From Microcella pacifica (lineage in GTDB: Bacteria > Actinomycetota > Actinomycetes > Actinomycetales > Microbacteriaceae), in contig NZ_VIKT02000007.1 in NCBI RefSeq assembly GCF_009371975.2, positions 62,001 to 126,000 on the forward strand: a stretch of 64,000 bases of DNA, in the 5' to 3' direction. The stretch's first letter is position 1. Each line of letters opens with the position of its first letter. Below the pieces are notes generated by a model. It was not told the origin of the DNA. It worked only from the letters and a program-made list of their open reading frames with translations, and ran no database searches. A program made the translations under genes and the position numbers. Shown piece by piece: positions 1 through 8,716 of the stretch.

Positions 1-491
1 ACCTGGTCGGCGATACGAGCGATGCCGAAGTCGGTGATCTTGACCCGCCGGTCGGGGGTGATGAGCAGATTGCCGGGCTTGATGTCGCGGTGCACGAGCC
101 CCGCCTGGTGCGCCGCGTGCAGAGCCGACGCCGTCTGGGCGATGATGTCGAGCACCTGATCGGCGGGCAGTACCCGCTCGCGCTCGAGGATCGTCGAGAG
201 CGCCTCGCCGGGCACGAGCTCCATGACGAGGAAGGCGCTCCCCTCCTCCTCGCCGTAGTCGTAGACGTTGGCGATGCCCTCGTGGTTGACGAGCGCTGCG
301 TGGCGGGCCTCGGCGCGGAACCGCTCGAGGAACCCGGGGTCGCCCATGTACTCGTCTTTGAGGATCTTGAGTGCGACGGTGCGGCCGATCACGAGGTCGG
401 TCGCCTGCCATACCTCGCCCATGCCGCCGATCGCGATGCGGGAGAGCAACTGGTAGCGCCCACCGAAGGTGAGCCCGCTCGTAGGCCTCAT
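1..491 (-). CDS. pknA: Ser/Thr protein kinase (PknA/PknB type), partial
   Basis: Eukaryotic-like Ser/Thr kinase, catalytic N-terminal part only; the gene runs off the left edge. Reading the minus strand from the ATG at 491 gives a kinase N-lobe with a glycine-rich loop ([10 protein letters not shown]), the VALK lysine, then HRDIKPGN of the catalytic loop and DFG of the metal site, all correctly spaced. The start overlaps the pbpA stop by 4 bp (ATGA), so it is the next gene of the fhaA-fhaB-pstP-rodA-pbpA-pkn operon, where PknA usually occupies this place. These kinases phosphorylate division and wall-synthesis proteins, opposed by PstP. PknA versus PknB cannot be settled because the C-terminal membrane and sensor part is missing. 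Confidence 0.93.
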   Translation of the reverse strand, partial: MRPTSGLTFGGRYQLLSRIAIGGMGEVWQATDLVIGRTVALKILKDEYMGDPGFLERFRAEARHAALVNHEGIANVYDYGEEEGSAFLVMELVPGEALSTILERERVLPADQVLDIIAQTASALHAAHQAGLVHRDIKPGNLLITPDRRVKITDFGIARIADQ

Positions 492-1942
492 CTGCTCAGC
501 ACCGCCTCAAGAACTCTCTTCGCGATCGGAGCCGCGATCTGGTTGCCGAACGCGGACTGCCCCTGCCCGCCGCCGTTCTCGATCACGACAGCGATCGCGA
601 CCTGCGGGTTGTCGGCGGGGGCGAAACCGGTGAACCACAGGGTGTAGGGCTCGGTCTCACCGTTCTCGGCCGTGCCGGTCTTACCCGCCACGTCGACGCC
701 TTCTATTCTGGCATTAGACGCGGCCCCGTTGGCGACCCCCTCGACCATGAGTGCCGTGAGCTCCGTGGCGGTGGATCGCGCGATCGGCTGACTCAGCAGT
801 ACGGGCTCCGGGGCGTCGATCGTCGCGAGGTCGGGGGCGACGATGCGCTCGAGCAGGGTCGGTTGCATGAGGTTGCCGCCGTTCGCGATCGCGGCGCTCA
901 CCATGGCCACCTGCAGGGGCGTCACGCGCACGTCGTACTGCCCGAACGACGAGAGCATGAGCTGGGCCTCATCCATTCCCGTGGGAAAGGTGCTCGGGGT
1001 CGCGGTGAGCGGAATCTCGTGCGCGGTGCCGAATCCGAACGCGGTCGTGTAGTCGGCGAGCGTCTGCTCGCCCAGCTCGCGGCCGAGCTCCGCGAAGGGG
1101 ATGTTGCAGCTCAGACGCAACGCCGTCTCGAGGGTCGCGGTGTCGCCGGGGCCGCACGTGCTGTTGTTCGAGTTGGTCACGATCGACGAACTCAGCGGCA
1201 GGGTGAGACTAGCCGGGTTGGGGAACTCGTCGTCGGCGTCGAAGGCGCCGCTGTCGAGCGCCGCTGCCGTGACGACGAGCTTGAAGACCGAGCCGGGAGC
1301 GTAGAGGTCGCCGGTGATCGCGCGATTGATGAGCGGGTCACCGTCGGCAGCGAGCAACTCGTCGTAGACCTCCAGCACTTCGGAGGTGCTGTGCGAGGAG
1401 AGCCGGTTCGGGTCGTAGCTCGGCGTCGACACGAGCGCGAGGATGCGCCCGGTCGCCGGCTCGATCGCGACGATCGAGCCGGTCAGGTCGCCCATCGCCT
1501 CGTAGGCGGCCTGCTGCACGACCGGGTCGACGGTCAGCTCGACCGCGGCCCCCCGCGGGCTCTGGCCGGTGACGATCGCGCTGAGCTGGTCGAGGAACTG
1601 CTCGTTGGCTGTGCCGGTGAGGAAGTCGTTGAAGGCCGATTCGATGCCCGTGACGCCCTGGTTGAGCGTGAAGTAGCCCGTCACGTGGGCGTACGGGAAG
1701 GGCTCGGGATAGGTGCGCAAGAACTCGTACTCGTCGTCCACCCGCACCGACTCGGCGATCGGGGAGTTGCCGACGAGGATCGGCCCGCGTTCTGCCGAGT
1801 AGCTCGCGTAGAGCGTGCGCACGTTGCGATCATCCGCCTGAAGATCGTCGACCGCGAACACCTGGATGACGCTCGTCGACACGAACAGGGCGAGGAACAT
1901 CGCGAGCGTCGCGACGCTCACTCGGCGCAATTCCTTGTTCAT
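488..1942 (-). CDS. pbpA: Class B penicillin-binding protein PbpA
   Basis: Transpeptidase that cross-links peptidoglycan at the outer face of the membrane; 484 aa, close to mycobacterial PbpA. It starts [16 protein letters not shown] with one N-terminal membrane anchor (about residues 9-30) and no cleavable signal. Active-site motifs are visible: SxxK as SVFK, SxN as SCN, and KTG as KTGTAE. The ATG at 1942 overlaps the rodA stop (ATGA) and the stop overlaps the kinase start, so translation is probably coupled along the operon. An upstream in-frame extension lies inside rodA and is rejected. It should work as a pair with the RodA glycosyltransferase encoded just before it. Confidence 0.95.
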   Translation of the reverse strand: MNKELRRVSVATLAMFLALFVSTSVIQVFAVDDLQADDRNVRTLYASYSAERGPILVGNSPIAESVRVDDEYEFLRTYPEPFPYAHVTGYFTLNQGVTGIESAFNDFLTGTANEQFLDQLSAIVTGQSPRGAAVELTVDPVVQQAAYEAMGDLTGSIVAIEPATGRILALVSTPSYDPNRLSSHSTSEVLEVYDELLAADGDPLINRAITGDLYAPGSVFKLVVTAAALDSGAFDADDEFPNPASLTLPLSSSIVTNSNNSTCGPGDTATLETALRLSCNIPFAELGRELGEQTLADYTTAFGFGTAHEIPLTATPSTFPTGMDEAQLMLSSFGQYDVRVTPLQVAMVSAAIANGGNLMQPTLLERIVAPDLATIDAPEPVLLSQPIARSTATELTALMVEGVANGAASNARIEGVDVAGKTGTAENGETEPYTLWFTGFAPADNPQVAIAVVIENGGGQGQSAFGNQIAAPIAKRVLEAVLSR

Positions 1943-3369
1943 CAGTCCTCCACCACCAGTCGCGGTTGGTGGCGCACGCTGTCGCTCAGCCTCAGAAGGA
2001 GGGCGATGATGATCCAGTTGGCGACGAGCGAGGAGCCGCCGGCGGCGAGGAACGGGGTCGTGAGGCCGGTGAGGGGGATGACGCGCGTGACGCCGCCGAT
2101 GACGACGAACACCTGCAGGGCGATCACGAAGGAGAGGCCCACAGCGAGCAGGCGACCGAAGTCGTCGCTGCCGTTGAAGCCGATGCGGAAGCCGCGGGCG
2201 ACGAGGAGCAGGTACAGCGCGAGGATGCCGAACAGACCCACGAGCCCGAGCTCTTCGCCGAGGCTCGCGATGATGTAGTCGCTCTCGGCGAGCGGCACGA
2301 TGTCGGGCCGCCCCTGGCCGAGACCCGTGCCGATGAGCCCGCCGTTGGCGAGCCCGAACATGCCCTGCACGAGCTGATAGCTGCCGCCGACCGCCTCGTA
2401 GACCTCGGGGTTGAACGAGTCGAGCCACGCGTCGAAGCGGCCGCCGACGTAGCCGAGCACCCGGCTGGCGAGGAGGGCACCGCCCACGAACAGGGTGAGG
2501 CCGAGCAGCACCCAGCTCAGGCGGCCGGTCGCGACGTAGATCATGACGAGGAACAGGCCGAAGTAGAGGAGGGAGGTACCGAGGTCGCGCTGGAACACGA
2601 GAACGCCCATCGCGGCGATCCAGATGATGACGATCGGGCCCAGATCGCGACCCCGGGGCAACTGGATGCCCAGCACGCGTCGCCCGACGATTGAGAGCGA
2701 CTCGCGCGCCGTCACGAGGTACCCCGCAAAGAACACCGCGAGAGCGATCTTGCCGATCTCACCGGGCTGGAAGGAGAACGGCCCGAGCTGAATCCACAGC
2801 CGTGCACCGTTGATCGTCTGGCCGATGCCCGGCAGGAGGGGCAGCAGCAGGAGGCCGATGCCGACGACCATCGCGACGTAGCGGTAGCGCGCGAGGACGC
2901 GGTGGTTGCGCACGAGCACGAGCACGCCGATCGCGGCGACCATGGCGATCGCGGTCCACACCATCTGGCGGATGCCCGCGCTCTCCCAGCCCGCGAAGCC
3001 CTCTGCGATATCGAGGCGGTAGATCATGGCGACGCCGAGCCCGTTGAGGGTCATGCTGATCGGGAGGACGAAGGGGTCGGCGTCGCGCGCGACGATGCGC
3101 AGAACGACGTGCACGCCGAGGCCGAGCACGCCGAGCCCCGCGCTGTACAGCAGCACCTGAGGGTCGAGCGCGCCGAGCGCGCCGAGCTGCACGAGGGTCA
3201 CCGCCGCACCCGTGATGGCGATGGCGATGAGGACGAGCCAGAACTCGAGGGTGCGCAGCGGCGAGGGCGTCCGCAGACGGATCCTGATGGATTGCGTCGC
3301 GGGCGCGAGCGGAGCATCCCCGTCCACCACGGGGCCAGCCAGCGGCACGGTCGGCTCAGTCGACGACAT
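1942..3369 (-). CDS. rodA: FtsW/RodA/SpoVE family peptidoglycan glycosyltransferase
   Basis: SEDS-family polytopic membrane protein, 475 aa, that polymerises lipid II into glycan strands. It has about ten hydrophobic segments after a polar N-terminus of about 40 residues, and the family signatures DLGTSLLYFG and a C-terminal stretch with GLTTPFLAAGGSS. The start at 3369 (MSSTEPTV) lies inside the last codons of pstP (14-bp overlap). A further in-frame ATG 10 codons upstream would extend the overlap and is less likely. Position between pstP and pbpA matches the mycobacterial rodA slot, so RodA is preferred over the division-specific FtsW, which normally sits in the dcw cluster. Confidence 0.94.
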   Translation of the reverse strand: MSSTEPTVPLAGPVVDGDAPLAPATQSIRIRLRTPSPLRTLEFWLVLIAIAITGAAVTLVQLGALGALDPQVLLYSAGLGVLGLGVHVVLRIVARDADPFVLPISMTLNGLGVAMIYRLDIAEGFAGWESAGIRQMVWTAIAMVAAIGVLVLVRNHRVLARYRYVAMVVGIGLLLLPLLPGIGQTINGARLWIQLGPFSFQPGEIGKIALAVFFAGYLVTARESLSIVGRRVLGIQLPRGRDLGPIVIIWIAAMGVLVFQRDLGTSLLYFGLFLVMIYVATGRLSWVLLGLTLFVGGALLASRVLGYVGGRFDAWLDSFNPEVYEAVGGSYQLVQGMFGLANGGLIGTGLGQGRPDIVPLAESDYIIASLGEELGLVGLFGILALYLLLVARGFRIGFNGSDDFGRLLAVGLSFVIALQVFVVIGGVTRVIPLTGLTTPFLAAGGSSLVANWIIIALLLRLSDSVRHQPRLVVED

Positions 3370-4597
3370 CGGTGAGCCTCTCGATGATGCGGTACGCATC
3401 GCTCAGACTGTCGGCGTTGATGGTGGCCTCGACGCTGCGCCGCGTGAAGTCGGGCAGCTCGTCGACCGCGATGGGCGTCTCGACGACGACGCTCGAGAGC
3501 GGGAAGGGCCCGAGATCCTGCTGCACGCCCTGGTAGATCGCCACGTTGCCGTCGGCGGTGCCGACGAAGTACCGCGTCTGGGTCCACTGGTAGCCGGCCG
3601 TGAGGGCGGCCACGATGATGCCGACTACGAGGACGATGCCGACCGACCAGGTGATGCGGCGCCGGATGCGCCGCCGCCGGTCCTCGGCGATGAGCTCGCG
3701 CAGGAACTCCTCCGACTCCGGCTCGAAGTGCTCGTCCTCCGGGTCGGTGATCGCGGCGCGGATGGGGTGCAGCAGCATGGCCGGGATGCGCAGCGAGCGC
3801 TTGGCGGCGACCGGCGAGTAGCTCAGCGGCGCGCCGGCGGCCCCGACAAGGCTCGGTTGCGGCACCCCGCTCGGCCGGCCGGCGTCGACGCCGACGATGA
3901 CGATCGTGACGTTGTCAGGGGCGCCGTTCTCGAGCGTCGCCTCGATGAGCTGCTGGCCGGCTTCCGCGGCATCCGGCTGGCGCGAGAGCACGCTCGCGAT
4001 CTCTGACTCGGGCACGTAGCCGGTGAGACCGTCGGAGCACAGCAGCCAGCGGTCTCCGGGCTGCGTGTCGACGACCATCGTGTCGATCTCGGGCGTGATG
4101 TCGACGTCGCCGAGCACGCGCATGAGCACCGAGCGCCGGGGATGCGTCGCGGCCTCCTCCTCGGTGATGCGCCCGCTGTCGACGAGGCGCTGCACGAAGG
4201 TGTGGTCCTTCGTGATCTGCGTGAGCTCGTGGTCGCGCCACCGGTAGATGCGGCTGTCGCCGATGTGGGCGAGGGCGAGCTGGTCGCCGACGCGCACGAA
4301 TCCGCTGACGGTCGTGCCCATGCCGGTCAGCTCCGGATGCTCGAAGACGGTCTCGGCGAGCTCCTTGTTGGCCTCGAGGAGCGCGGAGGCGAGCGCCTCC
4401 TCAGCCTCCTCGGGGCTGTCGAACTCACGGTCGATGTGGGCGATGGACTGGATCGCGAGCGCGCTCGCGACATCCCCTCCCGCGTGCCCGCCCATGCCGT
4501 CGGCGACCACGAAGAGGTGGGAACCGGCGTAGCCGGAATCCTGATTGTTGGCGCGGATGCGACCGACGTGCGATCCCGCCCAGGAGAGCGTCGTCAC
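3356..4597 (-). CDS. pstP: PP2C-family Ser/Thr phosphatase PstP
   Basis: Membrane-anchored metal-dependent phosphatase, 413 aa, that reverses Pkn kinase phosphorylation. The PPM fold fills residues 1-240, with DGMGGH at 33-38, GMGTT near 92, GDSRIYR near 113, SDG at 188-190 and GAPDN at 225-229 (metal and phosphate ligands). A cytoplasmic linker leads to one transmembrane helix (about 316-335) and an extracellular tail of about 75 residues. The start is GTG at 4597, 5 bp after fhaB. The extracellular tail is shorter than in mycobacterial PstP. Confidence 0.95.
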   Translation of the reverse strand: MTTLSWAGSHVGRIRANNQDSGYAGSHLFVVADGMGGHAGGDVASALAIQSIAHIDREFDSPEEAEEALASALLEANKELAETVFEHPELTGMGTTVSGFVRVGDQLALAHIGDSRIYRWRDHELTQITKDHTFVQRLVDSGRITEEEAATHPRRSVLMRVLGDVDITPEIDTMVVDTQPGDRWLLCSDGLTGYVPESEIASVLSRQPDAAEAGQQLIEATLENGAPDNVTIVIVGVDAGRPSGVPQPSLVGAAGAPLSYSPVAAKRSLRIPAMLLHPIRAAITDPEDEHFEPESEEFLRELIAEDRRRRIRRRITWSVGIVLVVGIIVAALTAGYQWTQTRYFVGTADGNVAIYQGVQQDLGPFPLSSVVVETPIAVDELPDFTRRSVEATINADSLSDAYRIIERLTDVVD

Positions 4598-4602
4598 GGG
4601 CG

Positions 4603-5106
4603 CTACCGCCGCAACTCGAAGGTCGTCGTACCGACACTCACGGGCGTGTTGAGCGGCACGGGTGTGGGGACGCTCACGCGGTTACCGGCGAGGAAGGTGC
4701 CGTTCGTCGAGTCGAGATCCTGCACCATCCACTGGCCGTCCCACAGCATGAGGCGCGCGTGGTGGGTCGAGGTGTAGTCGTCGCGGACGACGAGGGCGGA
4801 GTCGGAGGAGCGACCGATCGTGAGCTGCTCCTCCGTGAGCTCGATCTCGAGCCCCTCCTTGGTGCCGGAGGTGATGACGAGCCTCTTGGCAGGCGGGTCG
4901 TCGACCTTCGGCTGGGGAGCGGGAGTGGGCGGCGTCGGGGGGAAGGAGTCGGCCTCCCGAGGCGCGGCGGGCGTCACGGGGGGAGCGACCCGCCGCACCT
5001 TCTGCCCGAACAGGTCGGAGCGGAGGGCGTAGACGATCGCGAAGACGAACGCCCACAGGAGCAGCAGGAATCCGATGCGGAGCACCAGGAGCGTCAGTTC
5101 ACTCAT
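4603..5106 (-). CDS. fhaB: FHA-domain membrane protein FhaB (FipA-like)
   Basis: Small signalling protein, 167 aa: an N-terminal transmembrane helix (about 5-27), a Pro-rich linker (about 42-73) and a C-terminal FHA phosphothreonine-binding domain (about 76-165). The FHA signature residues are present: GRS at 98-100, STHH at 113-116 and STNGT at 133-137. FhaB/FipA proteins link Pkn kinases to cell-wall synthesis. The ATG at 5106 overlaps the fhaA stop by 4 bp. Confidence 0.93.
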   Translation of the reverse strand: MSELTLLVLRIGFLLLLWAFVFAIVYALRSDLFGQKVRRVAPPVTPAAPREADSFPPTPPTPAPQPKVDDPPAKRLVITSGTKEGLEIELTEEQLTIGRSSDSALVVRDDYTSTHHARLMLWDGQWMVQDLDSTNGTFLAGNRVSVPTPVPLNTPVSVGTTTFELRR

Positions 5107-5810
5107 CGCTGGCCTCCTCGGGGTGGGGTCGGGCCGGCGCCGCGACCGGTCTGCGCCAGCACGCGGAAGACGATCCGCGTGCGGCCGATCTCGATCACGC
5201 TATCGGGAGGCAGCACGGCACGCGACACCGGCGCACCGTTGAGGTGCGTACCGTTCGTGCTGCCGAGGTCGGTGAGCTGCGCCCGCTCCCCATCCCACAA
5301 GATCTCGATGTGGGTGCGGCTCGTGCCCGTGTCGGCGATCGTGATGTCGGCCTCGCTGCCGCGGCCGATGACCGTGCGCGAGTGGGTGAGGCGGTGGCGC
5401 TCGCCGTCGATCTCGACGATGGGTGACCACACGACCTTGTTCTTGACCGACTCGGAGTCGACGACGACGACGCCCTCGGCGAGACCGTCGTCGACGGTGA
5501 GGGTGATGCTGATGCCGCCGGGGAAGGTGTAGCGCTGGGCGGCCGCGTGCTGCTGCAGCAGCTGCGTGAGCTCGTCGATGAGGGCCTCACCGAGGGAGGC
5601 CATGCGCGCGTGGTCGGCGGGCGAGAGGCGCACCGTCAGGATGTTCGGCACGAGAATCCGCTCGCGCGAGACGACCGCCGCCTTGGTGTCGAGCTCGCGG
5701 CGCAGGGCCGCGGCCACCTCGAGCGGTTGCACGCCGCTCTTGAAGGTCTTGGCGAACGCTCCGCCCACGACCCGCTCGAGACCGCGCTCGAAGCTGTCGA
5801 GAAGCCCCAT
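5103..5810 (-). CDS. fhaA: FHA-domain protein FhaA with DUF3662 N-terminus
   Basis: Cytoplasmic FHA adaptor, 235 aa, first gene of the operon. Residues 1-110 form the FhaA N-terminal domain (starts MGLLDSFERGLERVV), and a FHA domain lies at about 146-205 with GRGSEAD, TSRTH and STNGTHLNG. In mycobacteria FhaA binds phosphorylated MviN/MurJ and regulators of lipid II export. The start at 5810 is chosen because a strong Shine-Dalgarno (AAGGAGG) sits 5 bp upstream. The protein is about half the length of mycobacterial FhaA because the long central linker is missing. Confidence 0.93.
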   Translation of the reverse strand: MGLLDSFERGLERVVGGAFAKTFKSGVQPLEVAAALRRELDTKAAVVSRERILVPNILTVRLSPADHARMASLGEALIDELTQLLQQHAAAQRYTFPGGISITLTVDDGLAEGVVVVDSESVKNKVVWSPIVEIDGERHRLTHSRTVIGRGSEADITIADTGTSRTHIEILWDGERAQLTDLGSTNGTHLNGAPVSRAVLPPDSVIEIGRTRIVFRVLAQTGRGAGPTPPRGGQR

Positions 5811-5868
5811 CGCCGCCTCCTTCGATGATCGTGGTGGAAGCACCTGCATGGGCGCCGACGACCCTCTG

Positions 5869-5874
5869 ATGGTA
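5869..5874 (-). promoter_or_regulatory. Possible -10 box for the fhaA operon
   Basis: On the minus strand TACCAT lies about 59 nt upstream of the fhaA start, in the 175-bp gap before tRNA-Leu. No convincing -35 is visible, so the assignment is tentative. Confidence 0.3.
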
Positions 5875-5918
5875 GTCGGCGCAGGTAGCAGGGGCCGAAC
5901 GGAGAGGTGGGTGTGCGC

Positions 5919-5927
5919 TGTGATAAT
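5919..5927 (+). promoter_or_regulatory. Possible extended -10 promoter for tRNA-Leu
   Basis: TGTGATAAT reads as TGn followed by the -10 hexamer GATAAT, about 58 nt before the mature tRNA 5' end. It is one of the few AT-rich hexamers in the gap. No clear -35 is seen. Confidence 0.4.
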
Positions 5928-5985
5928 GTCACCTGGTTGACGGCACGGCACTCATCCTCTCGGGGAAGATGCTCGCGGCCGTTGC

Positions 5986-6072
5986 GCGCGAGTGGCGGAA
6001 TTGGCAGACGCGCTGGCTTCAGGTGCCAGTGTTCGAAAGGACGTGGGGGTTCAAGTCCCCCCTCGCGCACCA
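5986..6072 (+). tRNA. tRNA-Leu (anticodon CAG)
   Basis: An 87-nt cloverleaf read directly. The acceptor 5' strand GCGCGAG pairs with CTCGCGC before the discriminator A and an encoded CCA (6070-6072). The anticodon stem CTGGC/GCCAG encloses loop TTCAGGT with anticodon CAG. The T arm carries GTTCAAGTC. A long variable arm makes it a class II tRNA, as expected for leucine. It is a single tRNA between divergent units; no integrase or attachment duplication is seen beside it. Confidence 0.96.
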
Positions 6073-6088
6073 CAGGGTTTTCTTCTCG

Positions 6089-6094
6089 TAGGCT
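6089..6094 (+). promoter_or_regulatory. Leaderless-type -10 hexamer for yaeQ
   Basis: TAGGCT lies 7 nt before the ATG at 6102, with no Shine-Dalgarno, so transcription probably starts at or next to the start codon. It begins only 17 nt after the tRNA CCA end. Confidence 0.5.
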
Positions 6095-6101
6095 CGGCCT
6101 C

Positions 6102-6641
6102 ATGGCAACGGGCGCAGTGGTGCACACCTTCACGGGGTCGCTCGCCGATGTCGATCGGGGCGTGTACGAGGAGCTGAGCATCCGCGTCGCGCGGCACCCC
6201 TCCGAGACCGACGCCTACATGGTCACGCGCGTGCTCGCGTACTGCCTCGAGCACACCGAGGGCATCGCCTTCAGCGAGGGGCTCTCCTCGACCGAGGAGC
6301 CCGCCGTCGTCGTACGCGATACGACGGGTCGGTTGACCGGGTGGATCGAGGTCGGTGCTCCGGATGCTGCGCGCCTGCATCACGGCAGCAAGCTCGCCGA
6401 GCGCACCGTCGTGTACACGCACCGCGACCCCGTCAAGGTTATGGCGCCGTGGGCGGGCAAGAAGATTCACGAGGCGTCAGCGATCGTGCTGCACAGCTTC
6501 GACCCCGGGTTCATCGACGCTGCGGTCGGGGCCCTCGAGCGGCGCAACACCCTCACGGTGTCGGTCACGGAGCGGCAGCTGTACCTCGAGCTCAACGGGG
6601 CGACGCTGAGCTCGGCGGTGCATGAGCACCCGGTGGCCTGA
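6102..6641 (+). CDS. yaeQ: YaeQ family protein
   Basis: YaeQ-family protein of 179 aa, nearly the same length as the E. coli protein (181 aa). The family has a PD-(D/E)XK nuclease-like fold but no firmly established role. Family features seen: the opening ATGAVVHTFTGSLADVDRGVYEEL, split here as ATGAVVHTF and DVDRGVYEEL; the segment LAYCLEHTEGIAFSEGL; and GRLTGWIEVGAP followed by R-H-H-GSKLAERTVVYTH. It stands alone behind tRNA-Leu with a leaderless-type start. Function is left open. Confidence 0.9.
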   Translation: MATGAVVHTFTGSLADVDRGVYEELSIRVARHPSETDAYMVTRVLAYCLEHTEGIAFSEGLSSTEEPAVVVRDTTGRLTGWIEVGAPDAARLHHGSKLAERTVVYTHRDPVKVMAPWAGKKIHEASAIVLHSFDPGFIDAAVGALERRNTLTVSVTERQLYLELNGATLSSAVHEHPVA

Positions 6642-6686
6642 TACTGGACCCCTGACTCGGTGTGGAGCATGCGGCATGATGCTCGC

Positions 6687-7139
6687 ATGGACGTCGTCAC
6701 CTTCGACCGAGTGTTCTCGGAGAGTGACGCGCTGACGCCCGGGTGGTGGGGCATCGACCTCATAGTCAACGGCGTGCGACTCGCGGACCTGGCGCGAGTC
6801 GTCGAGACGCCTAGCGCTGTCGCGGCCGGCCAGCCGGACCTGGCGGGCAGCTACGCCGGACTCGACGGACCATGGTTGTGGCCATCGCGGCACTACCTGG
6901 GCGAACCAGAAGAGCAGTGGTTTTTCGACGGTGACACGACGCTTCTCGGTTGTACCTGCAGCGTTGCCGGATGCTGGCCGCTGACCGCGAGAGTCGAGGT
7001 CGACGAGACCACCGTTCGCTGGTGCGGCTTCCGTATGGGGCACCGTGACTGGGATCTCCGCGCGCTCGGGCCCTTCGAGTTCGACCGTGACCAGTACGAG
7101 CGGGCGCTCGGGCGACCCGCGTCGGACCCTGCGAAGTGA
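6687..7139 (+). CDS. Hypothetical protein with a C-x-C-x4-CW motif
   Basis: 150 aa, soluble, no signal peptide. I do not recognise a named family. A central LLGCTCSVAGCWPL segment (near residue 90) carries three closely spaced cysteines that could bind metal, and the protein is rich in tryptophan. The ATG at 6687 is preferred: CATGAT sits exactly 6 nt upstream, as in other leaderless-type starts here. An ATG at 6660 is possible. The stop overlaps the next gene by 4 bp, so the two are probably co-expressed. Codon use is a little less GC-biased than in the flanking housekeeping genes, hinting at acquisition. Confidence 0.7.
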   Translation: MDVVTFDRVFSESDALTPGWWGIDLIVNGVRLADLARVVETPSAVAAGQPDLAGSYAGLDGPWLWPSRHYLGEPEEQWFFDGDTTLLGCTCSVAGCWPLTARVEVDETTVRWCGFRMGHRDWDLRALGPFEFDRDQYERALGRPASDPAK

Positions 7140-8257
7140 GTGCCATCGACACTCTGCTGGAGCTCTCCGCAGGATGCACCGATTCGTGGGACCTCTACCT
7201 GCGCACGCGCGGGATAGATCTGGACGTGGAGGCTCACGAATGGGGTGAGGTTGCTGGAGGGATCGAGCTCTCGCGCCGATCCGACCCGCTCGTCGCCTGG
7301 GCGGCTGCGCGCCGTGCACAAATCTGCTGGCTGGTTTCCGTCGGCCGCGAGTGGCAGATCCCGCCTCACCTCTACCAAGGCCCGACGCACACCGACGACG
7401 TCGAGGGTGCGACACGGTTCCTTCTCGACGAGGCGCTCCAGGACGAGCGCGACGTGCGCTGCCTGGACGACGACTCGCTGCGTCGGCTGTGGGCAGACCT
7501 GTCCCTGATCGTCGACGGCACGGATGATGCCGGAGGCGAGGGGGATGACTCGTCGCTCCGGGAACGGTGCGCCGCCGCTGAGCAGGAGTTGGACGAGCGA
7601 GGCCTCGTACCTCGTGTGCTGGAACGACCGGCCGACTACCGAGGCCAGTCGCGGTTGTCGGTGTCCTGCTCGGCATGGGAGGCGGGCGACGGCGCTCCGC
7701 GCAGTCGCTCGACGGCGCGCGAGTGGATCACGTTCTTCTCGGAACCGAGAGGGATCGTGCACCTGTCATTTCCGTTTCGCCTGCCCAAAGCGGTCTTCCG
7801 TGCCCTCGCCGCGCAGACGGAGCTCCGCTCACTGGTGTCGACCTGGAGCGACATCGACACGCTGGAACCTCTGCGCTCGCTCACTCGACTGGAGCGCTTG
7901 ACTCTGGCACCTGGTCCCGCCACGACGAGCCTGGAGCCGATCGTGTCACTGAACAGCCTCCGGTACCTCGACCTCTCGATCCGTCGTGGCGTCCGTGACC
8001 TCAGTCCTGTGGGTGGGCTCGAGGTGCTGGAGACTCTCCGACTCAGCACCGAAGGTGCTATCGACTCGCTCAGCTTCCTCCGTCAAGCACGGTCGCTACG
8101 GCATCTAGAGTTCTTCGGACGCGTCAGCGGGAAGGACTACTCGCCCCTCACGGAGAGACCCGATCTCGACTGGGTGCGCATCCGACCCGAGCGAGGCATG
8201 ACCCCCACTGCCGACGAGCTAGCGGCGTCGGTTCCCGGACTTGTCCTGGGTGCCTAG
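7136..8257 (+). CDS. Hypothetical protein with C-terminal leucine-rich repeats
   Basis: 373 aa, GTG start overlapping the previous stop. Residues 1-215 are unrecognised and include a Trp-rich segment. Residues 220-350 show about five irregular leucine-rich repeats of the form LxxLxxLxLxx (RSLTRLERLTLAP, NSLRYLDLSI, GLEVLETLRLS, RSLRHLEFFG), which form protein-binding solenoids. There is no signal peptide or membrane segment. The coupled pair with the preceding Cys/Trp-rich protein suggests a two-component accessory unit such as a partner pair or immunity-type module. That role is a guess. Confidence 0.7.
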   Translation: MSAIDTLLELSAGCTDSWDLYLRTRGIDLDVEAHEWGEVAGGIELSRRSDPLVAWAAARRAQICWLVSVGREWQIPPHLYQGPTHTDDVEGATRFLLDEALQDERDVRCLDDDSLRRLWADLSLIVDGTDDAGGEGDDSSLRERCAAAEQELDERGLVPRVLERPADYRGQSRLSVSCSAWEAGDGAPRSRSTAREWITFFSEPRGIVHLSFPFRLPKAVFRALAAQTELRSLVSTWSDIDTLEPLRSLTRLERLTLAPGPATTSLEPIVSLNSLRYLDLSIRRGVRDLSPVGGLEVLETLRLSTEGAIDSLSFLRQARSLRHLEFFGRVSGKDYSPLTERPDLDWVRIRPERGMTPTADELAASVPGLVLGA

Positions 8258-8283
8258 AACCACCAGCTCGACGAGCCCTTGCG

Positions 8284-8298
8284 TACCCCTAGGGGGTA
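8284..8298. promoter_or_regulatory. Copper-type (CsoR-like) operator
   Basis: TACCCC-TAG-GGGGTA is a perfect 6-3-6 inverted repeat 16 bp before the copper chaperone ATG. G/C-tract dyads of this form are the known target type of CsoR repressors in actinobacteria. No csoR gene is in the window, so the regulator would be encoded elsewhere. Confidence 0.72.
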
Positions 8299-8314
8299 TG
8301 CGACAATGGGGCGC

Positions 8315-8713
8315 ATGGACACCAACGGCATGCCCCAGAACTCCCTCAACCTTCTCGGCGACCAGAGCGCCGCCGGCGGATGCTGCGGTGGCGGAGCCTG
8401 CATGTGCGGGCACGGCGACGGCGGCGCTGACGCCGCAGCCACCGAGACTGCGACCTCGGAGGCACGTGTCTCCAGCATCGGCAACGGCACGGCCCCCGGC
8501 GGTCTCGCCGTCGAGTACCTCGTGACCGGCATGACGTGCGGTCACTGCGTCTCCTCGGTGAAGGAAGAAGTCGGTGCGATCGAGGGCGTCGACGCCGTCG
8601 AGATCGTGCTCAAGAAGGACGGCGCTTCGCGCGTCACTGTGCGCTCGAGCGCCTCGATTAGCCCGGAGAGGGTGCGCGCAGCGGTCGACGAGGCCGGCTA
8701 CGCACTGCTCTAG
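8315..8713 (+). CDS. copZ: Copper chaperone with heavy-metal-associated domain
   Basis: 132 aa. The C-terminal 65 residues are an HMA domain with the metal-binding GMTCGHC motif and the typical EGVDAVEIVL and AVDEAGYALL strands. The N-terminus is unusual: a Cys/Gly/His-rich patch (GGCCGGGACMCGHGDGG) that could bind extra Cu(I), followed by an Ala/Thr linker. The gene ends 3 bp before copA and lies under the operator at 8284, so it is expected to deliver Cu(I) to CopA. The ATG at 8315 is preferred over a TTG at 8279 that would read through the operator. Confidence 0.88.
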   Translation: MDTNGMPQNSLNLLGDQSAAGGCCGGGACMCGHGDGGADAAATETATSEARVSSIGNGTAPGGLAVEYLVTGMTCGHCVSSVKEEVGAIEGVDAVEIVLKKDGASRVTVRSSASISPERVRAAVDEAGYALL

Positions 8714-8716
8714 ACG

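Noticed and set aside
5986-8257. tRNA-Leu as integration site of a genomic island
   Set aside because: No integrase and no duplicated tRNA 3' end are found; yaeQ directly follows and looks native.
8279-8314. TTG start extending the copper chaperone
   Set aside because: The extension would translate the operator at 8284-8298; the ATG at 8315 matches the compact operator-gene spacing.
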